35,635 nt of DNA from an uncultured Verrucomicrobiota bacterium. GTDB lineage: Bacteria; Verrucomicrobiota; Verrucomicrobiia; Limisphaerales; UBA9464. Below the pieces are notes generated by a model, which had not been told where the DNA came from, made no database searches, and saw only the letters and a program-made list of their open reading frames with translations. Each line of letters begins with the position of its first letter. The stretch's first letter is position 1. Location: assembly GCA_903854475.1 (NCBI GenBank), contig CAINWP010000263.1, positions 1-35,635 of the forward strand. The letters are read 5' to 3'. Positions 33,145 to 35,635 of this stretch are shown in pieces. The position numbers and the translations under genes are program-made.

Positions 33145-34128
33145 ATGAAGATCGCCGTCATTGGTTGTGGGGCGCTGGGCAGCTACTACGGCGCCCTGCT
33201 GTCCCGTGCCGGACACGAGGTGTGGTTCCAACTCCGGGCCGACCACGACGTCGTGGCCCGCGACGGCGTCCATGTCGTTAGCGACCGAGGCGGCGAGTTT
33301 CACGCCCGGCCGAACTGTGTCCGCGTGCCCGAGTCCGCGGGCGTGGTCGACCTGGTCCTCATCGCCCTGAAGACCACCGCCAACGGCGAGTTTACCCGGC
33401 TGGTTCCCGGCTGGGTCGGGCCGCAAACTGCGGTGCTCACCTTGCAAAACGGCCTCGGCAACGAGGATGCCCTAGCCCGCATCGTACCGCCTCAACGAGT
33501 CTTGGGTGGGTTGTGCTTGGTCAGTCTCAACCGCACGGCCCCGGGACAGATTCGTCACATCGACCTCGGTACCATTTTGCTCGGTGAACACCTCGGCCTT
33601 CCCACCGAGCGCACCTCTTCCCTGGTGGCCGTGTTAGAATCGGCGGGCATTCCCTGCGAAGTTTGCCCTGATTTGCTACAAGCCCGTTGGCGCAAGCTCG
33701 TCTGGAACATTGCCTTCAATGGTCTCGGCGTCGCCGGTTCGGCAGGCCTCGACAGCGTCTCGCACGGGCGATGGCAGCCCGGACAACCCCTTGGCCGAGC
33801 GCTCTCGGCCCAGGATGTTTTGCAAACGCCCGCCTGGCGCGCCCTCGCCCGCGACCTCATGGGCGAGACCATCGCCGTTGCCACCGCCCTGGGTCATCCC
33901 ATCAACCCCGCCCACGCCGACGCCGAGCTCATCCGCACCGTTTCCATGGGTCCCTATCGACCGTCCACGGTCATCGACTTCGAGATGGGTCGACCGATGG
34001 AACTCGACGCCATTTTCTACGAACCCCAGCGCGAGGCCCGCCGTGCTAAAATTCCGACCCCGCGCCTCGACGCCCTCTGCGCCGTCCTCCGATCCCTCGA
34101 AGCCGCCGGAGCACGGCCATCGAAATAA
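33145..34128 (+). CDS. 2-dehydropantoate 2-reductase family (PanE/ApbA)
   Basis: 327 residues. The N-terminal Rossmann motif is AVIGCGALGSYYG, followed by LVLIALKTTAN and LTLQNGLGNED, then the C-terminal helical domain with WRKLVWNIAFN (catalytic Lys) and the SMGPYRPSTVIDFEMGRPMELD signature. The enzyme reduces ketopantoate with NADPH in pantothenate synthesis. Paralogues of the family act on other 2-keto acids, so panE is not assigned outright. It follows leuB by 25 bases and faces leuD. Confidence 0.85.
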   Translation: MKIAVIGCGALGSYYGALLSRAGHEVWFQLRADHDVVARDGVHVVSDRGGEFHARPNCVRVPESAGVVDLVLIALKTTANGEFTRLVPGWVGPQTAVLTLQNGLGNEDALARIVPPQRVLGGLCLVSLNRTAPGQIRHIDLGTILLGEHLGLPTERTSSLVAVLESAGIPCEVCPDLLQARWRKLVWNIAFNGLGVAGSAGLDSVSHGRWQPGQPLGRALSAQDVLQTPAWRALARDLMGETIAVATALGHPINPAHADAELIRTVSMGPYRPSTVIDFEMGRPMELDAIFYEPQREARRAKIPTPRLDALCAVLRSLEAAGARPSK

Positions 34129-34207
34129 CGACGCTCCAGCGCCGTGCCCCCCGCGGTAGATTCGTTTCCCAAAAAGGGTGACGAACCCATGCCTGAAGAG
34201 GTTACCA

Positions 34208-34327
34208 GCGGCAGCGGGCCGGGGCCGGAGCGAGCATAGGAACGTTGACATCCTGATCCCCCTCGCGCGGCCGCGCGAACGCCGAGCCTGTCCCTACGTT
34301 CCCTGCGAGGGCAGGGCCTGACCCGCA
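34208..34327 (-). repeat. Intergenic repeat, copy E (opposite orientation)
   Basis: Reverse-strand member of the repeat family. GCGGGCCGGGGCC (34214-34226) and GGCCTGACCCGC (34315-34326) form the imperfect termini. On the minus strand it contains GCTCGCTCCGGCCCCGGCCCGCTGCCGC, as in copies C and D, and a core dyad GCGC-GGCC-GCGC. It lies in the gap between convergent panE-like and leuD genes. An internal CCCTGC-GAGG-GCAGGG hairpin (34301-34316) could act as a terminator. It is the most diverged copy. Confidence 0.6.
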
Positions 34328-34407
34328 GAGCCCCACCGCCAACGTGCCTCTGAAGAAAACCCCGGCACGGCGTGTGGCGGGATCCCCAGTCCTCAGTTCT
34401 CCTAGGC

Positions 34408-34962
34408 TCAGGCCTTTTGCGCGATCATGCCGCTCTGGCGGGCGTAGTCGAAGATCCCGCCCGCATCGATCACCGGTCGGACCTCGCCCAGGGACTTGAG
34501 CGAATAGCTCTTTCCGGTCCCGTGATGGAGGATGGTCTGGGTGTTGATGTCTACTGTGGCCACATCGCCCGTTTTGAACTGGTCCCGAAGGTTAAATTCC
34601 GTTTCCACCGGATAAATTTCACCCGTCGCCACACAGTTCCGGAAGAAGATGCGAGCGTAACTCTCGGCCACCACGACTTCGCAGTTGGCTGAACCCATCG
34701 CGATAGGAGCATGCTCGCGGGAGCTGCCGCATCCGAAATTCCGGCCCGCGATGATGATAGGAAACTCCGTGTCCAACGCGCCTTCCTTCACAAAGCGTGT
34801 CGTGTAAAGAGAATCGGGCAGCCCCCACAGCGCGTACGCACCCAGCTTCTCGTACTCTTCGGGAATCGTCGGTATCAAGTTAAGGAACTGGGCCGGGATG
34901 ATCTGGTCAGTGTCGATGTTGTCTCCCACCACATAGACTGGCCCCGTGAACGTCGATTGCAT
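34408..34962 (-). CDS. leuD: 3-isopropylmalate dehydratase small subunit
   Basis: Small subunit of isopropylmalate isomerase, 184 residues. The family signatures are present: DNIDTDQIIPAQFL, NFGCGSSREHAP and YARIFFRNC. It works with the Fe-S LeuC large subunit, which is not in the window. ATG 34962 (MQSTFTGP) is preferred over an in-frame TTG at 34998. It converges with the leuB/panE-like pair and diverges from cysI. Confidence 0.95.
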   Translation of the reverse strand: MQSTFTGPVYVVGDNIDTDQIIPAQFLNLIPTIPEEYEKLGAYALWGLPDSLYTTRFVKEGALDTEFPIIIAGRNFGCGSSREHAPIAMGSANCEVVVAESYARIFFRNCVATGEIYPVETEFNLRDQFKTGDVATVDINTQTILHHGTGKSYSLKSLGEVRPVIDAGGIFDYARQSGMIAQKA

Positions 34963-35114
34963 GGCGACAATCTGGCGGACGGGCGTCCCCAGCGGCAAAC
35001 CGAAATTCGGCAGGAACAGCGTTACCCCCGCCAGCGATATCCGCTGCCCCCCAGACTCAACTCTCGCGGATCGAGGGTTCCACCACAGTTTTTAGAGACC
35101 CTCGAAACCCTACT

Positions 35115-35139
35115 GAAAACATCGGGTATTCGTGTTTTC
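35115..35139 (+). promoter_or_regulatory. Inverted repeat upstream of the sulfite reductase gene
   Basis: GAAAACA (35115-35121) and TGTTTTC (35133-35139) form a perfect 7-bp inverted repeat with an 11-base spacer, in the divergent gap between leuD and cysI. This is the size of a dimeric regulator site or a small hairpin; no clear -35/-10 pair is seen beside it. Confidence 0.3.
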
Positions 35140-35160
35140 CGCGATTGATTCGGAGCCGCC

Positions 35161-35217
35161 ATGAGCGATGATGTCCGCGCCTGTCGTTCCACGAAAAAAC
35201 AGGCGTTTTGGAAATGA
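35161..35217 (+). CDS. 18-codon leader ORF overlapping the sulfite reductase start
   Basis: ATG 35161 opens MSDDVRACRSTKKQAFWK, ending at a TGA that overlaps the next ATG as ATGA (35214-35217). An in-frame TGA at 35146 closes it upstream. Its only Cys codon (35182-35184) lies in the 5' arm of a hairpin: CGCCTGT (35178-35184) pairs with ACAGGCG (35199-35205), followed by TTTT. The layout suits a leader peptide that senses cysteine supply or couples translation to the sulfite reductase gene. Translation itself is not shown. Confidence 0.45.
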   Translation: MSDDVRACRSTKKQAFWK

Positions 35218-35635
35218 GCACCGCTGCCACCCCTGAGAAAAAGCCCAGCCGCAACGAAGAACTGAAGACGGCGATCCCGACCTTGGCTGGGAATATCGCC
35301 GCCACGCTTGCCGACACAGCCGCCGCCTGCTTCTCGGCAGACGACGAGCAGTTCCTCAAGTTCCACGGCATCTACCAGCAGGACGACCGCGACCTCCGCA
35401 AGAGCGGCAAGCAGTACATCTGGATGATCCGCGGCCGCATTCCCGGCGGAGTCTTGAGCGCCCGGCAGTGGATTGCCTTGGATGACCTGGCTACCCAGCG
35501 CGCCAACAACACCCTGCGCCTCACGACTCGGCAGAGCGTTCAATTCCACGGTGTCGTCAAAGATCGTCTCGGCCCGCTCATGCGCGAGATCAACCAGGCC
35601 ATGATTGATACCCTGGCCGCCTGCGGTGATGTGAA
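35214..35635 (+). CDS. cysI: Sulfite/nitrite reductase hemoprotein, 5' part
   Basis: Partial at the window end; 140 codons are visible. DEQFLKFHGIYQQDDRD, a KQYIWMIRGRIPGG stretch and NTLRLTTRQSVQFHGV match the N-terminal ferredoxin-like domain of siroheme/Fe-S sulfite reductases (CysI/Sir), which reduce sulfite to sulfide for cysteine synthesis. The Fe-S cysteines lie beyond the window, so an assimilatory nitrite reductase of the same fold cannot be fully excluded, though QQDDRD favours CysI. The ATG at 35214 is the start, four bases after a hairpin with a TTTT tail. Confidence 0.85.
   Translation, partial: MSTAATPEKKPSRNEELKTAIPTLAGNIAATLADTAAACFSADDEQFLKFHGIYQQDDRDLRKSGKQYIWMIRGRIPGGVLSARQWIALDDLATQRANNTLRLTTRQSVQFHGVVKDRLGPLMREINQAMIDTLAACGDV

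Overview
The window is a GC-rich bacterial chromosome segment of about 35.6 kb with one tRNA gene and about 27 protein genes. It shows no sign of phage, plasmid or insertion-sequence transposase genes. The gene mix points to a Gram-negative, envelope-complex bacterium: outer-membrane barrel, Wza/Wzc exporters, TolC and a heavy-metal RND pump. The style of the secreted proteins, the frequent weak or absent Shine-Dalgarno sites and the lineage-typical neighbours suggest Verrucomicrobiota, perhaps a Pedosphaera/Limisphaerales-like lineage. That placement is inferred from protein style, not from a phylogenetic marker.

Layout. 1-336: two head-to-tail copies of an intergenic repeat. 337-2669: a secreted C39-like papain-fold protein convergent with mnmA. 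2670-4316: a third repeat copy, an AT-rich promoter-like block and an RlmI-type rRNA methyltransferase. 4384-6342: htpG with a sigma70-like promoter. 6557-8478 (minus): ychF, a UreF-like gene and a possible 33-codon coupled small ORF. 8614-8689: tRNA-Val(TAC). 8713-9555: a PIG-L deacetylase. 9592-14441: a polysaccharide-export module (outer-membrane barrel, Wzc-like tyrosine kinase/co-polymerase, Wza-like exporter, FHA membrane protein). 14612-18864 (minus): a large ferritin-like diiron protein, recJ and terC. 18961-24288: a repeat copy, a small His-containing membrane protein, a TolC-type channel and a CzcA-type RND pump with no adaptor gene. 24390-31925: a tightly packed co-directional run of hpf, an amidohydrolase, an SDR, bioF, bioA, an MBOAT acyltransferase and an SGNH-like partner. 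32007-34128: leuB and a panE-like gene. 34408-34962 (minus): leuD. 35161-35635: a short leader ORF and the 5' part of a sulfite/nitrite reductase hemoprotein gene, which runs off the window.

How the parts fit. The 9.6-14.4 kb block is an export and length-control module for an extracellular polysaccharide. The PIG-L deacetylase upstream and the MBOAT/SGNH pair further on could modify glycans. The 24.4-29.5 kb run joins ribosome hibernation with late biotin synthesis; the aminotransferase resembles the lysine-using (BioK) type. leuB, leuD and cysI belong to amino-acid and sulfur assimilation.

The most unusual signals are these. (1) A family of roughly 110-bp intergenic elements has imperfect terminal inverted repeats and a conserved GCGC-NNN-GCGC core; five copies occupy the longest gene-free gaps. 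(2) Three genes (wzc-like, hpf, cysI) have a strong hairpin ending within a few bases of the start codon. At cysI it lies inside an 18-codon leader ORF whose single Cys codon sits in the stem and whose stop overlaps the cysI start as ATGA. (3) A metal-efflux operon lacks its membrane-fusion protein.
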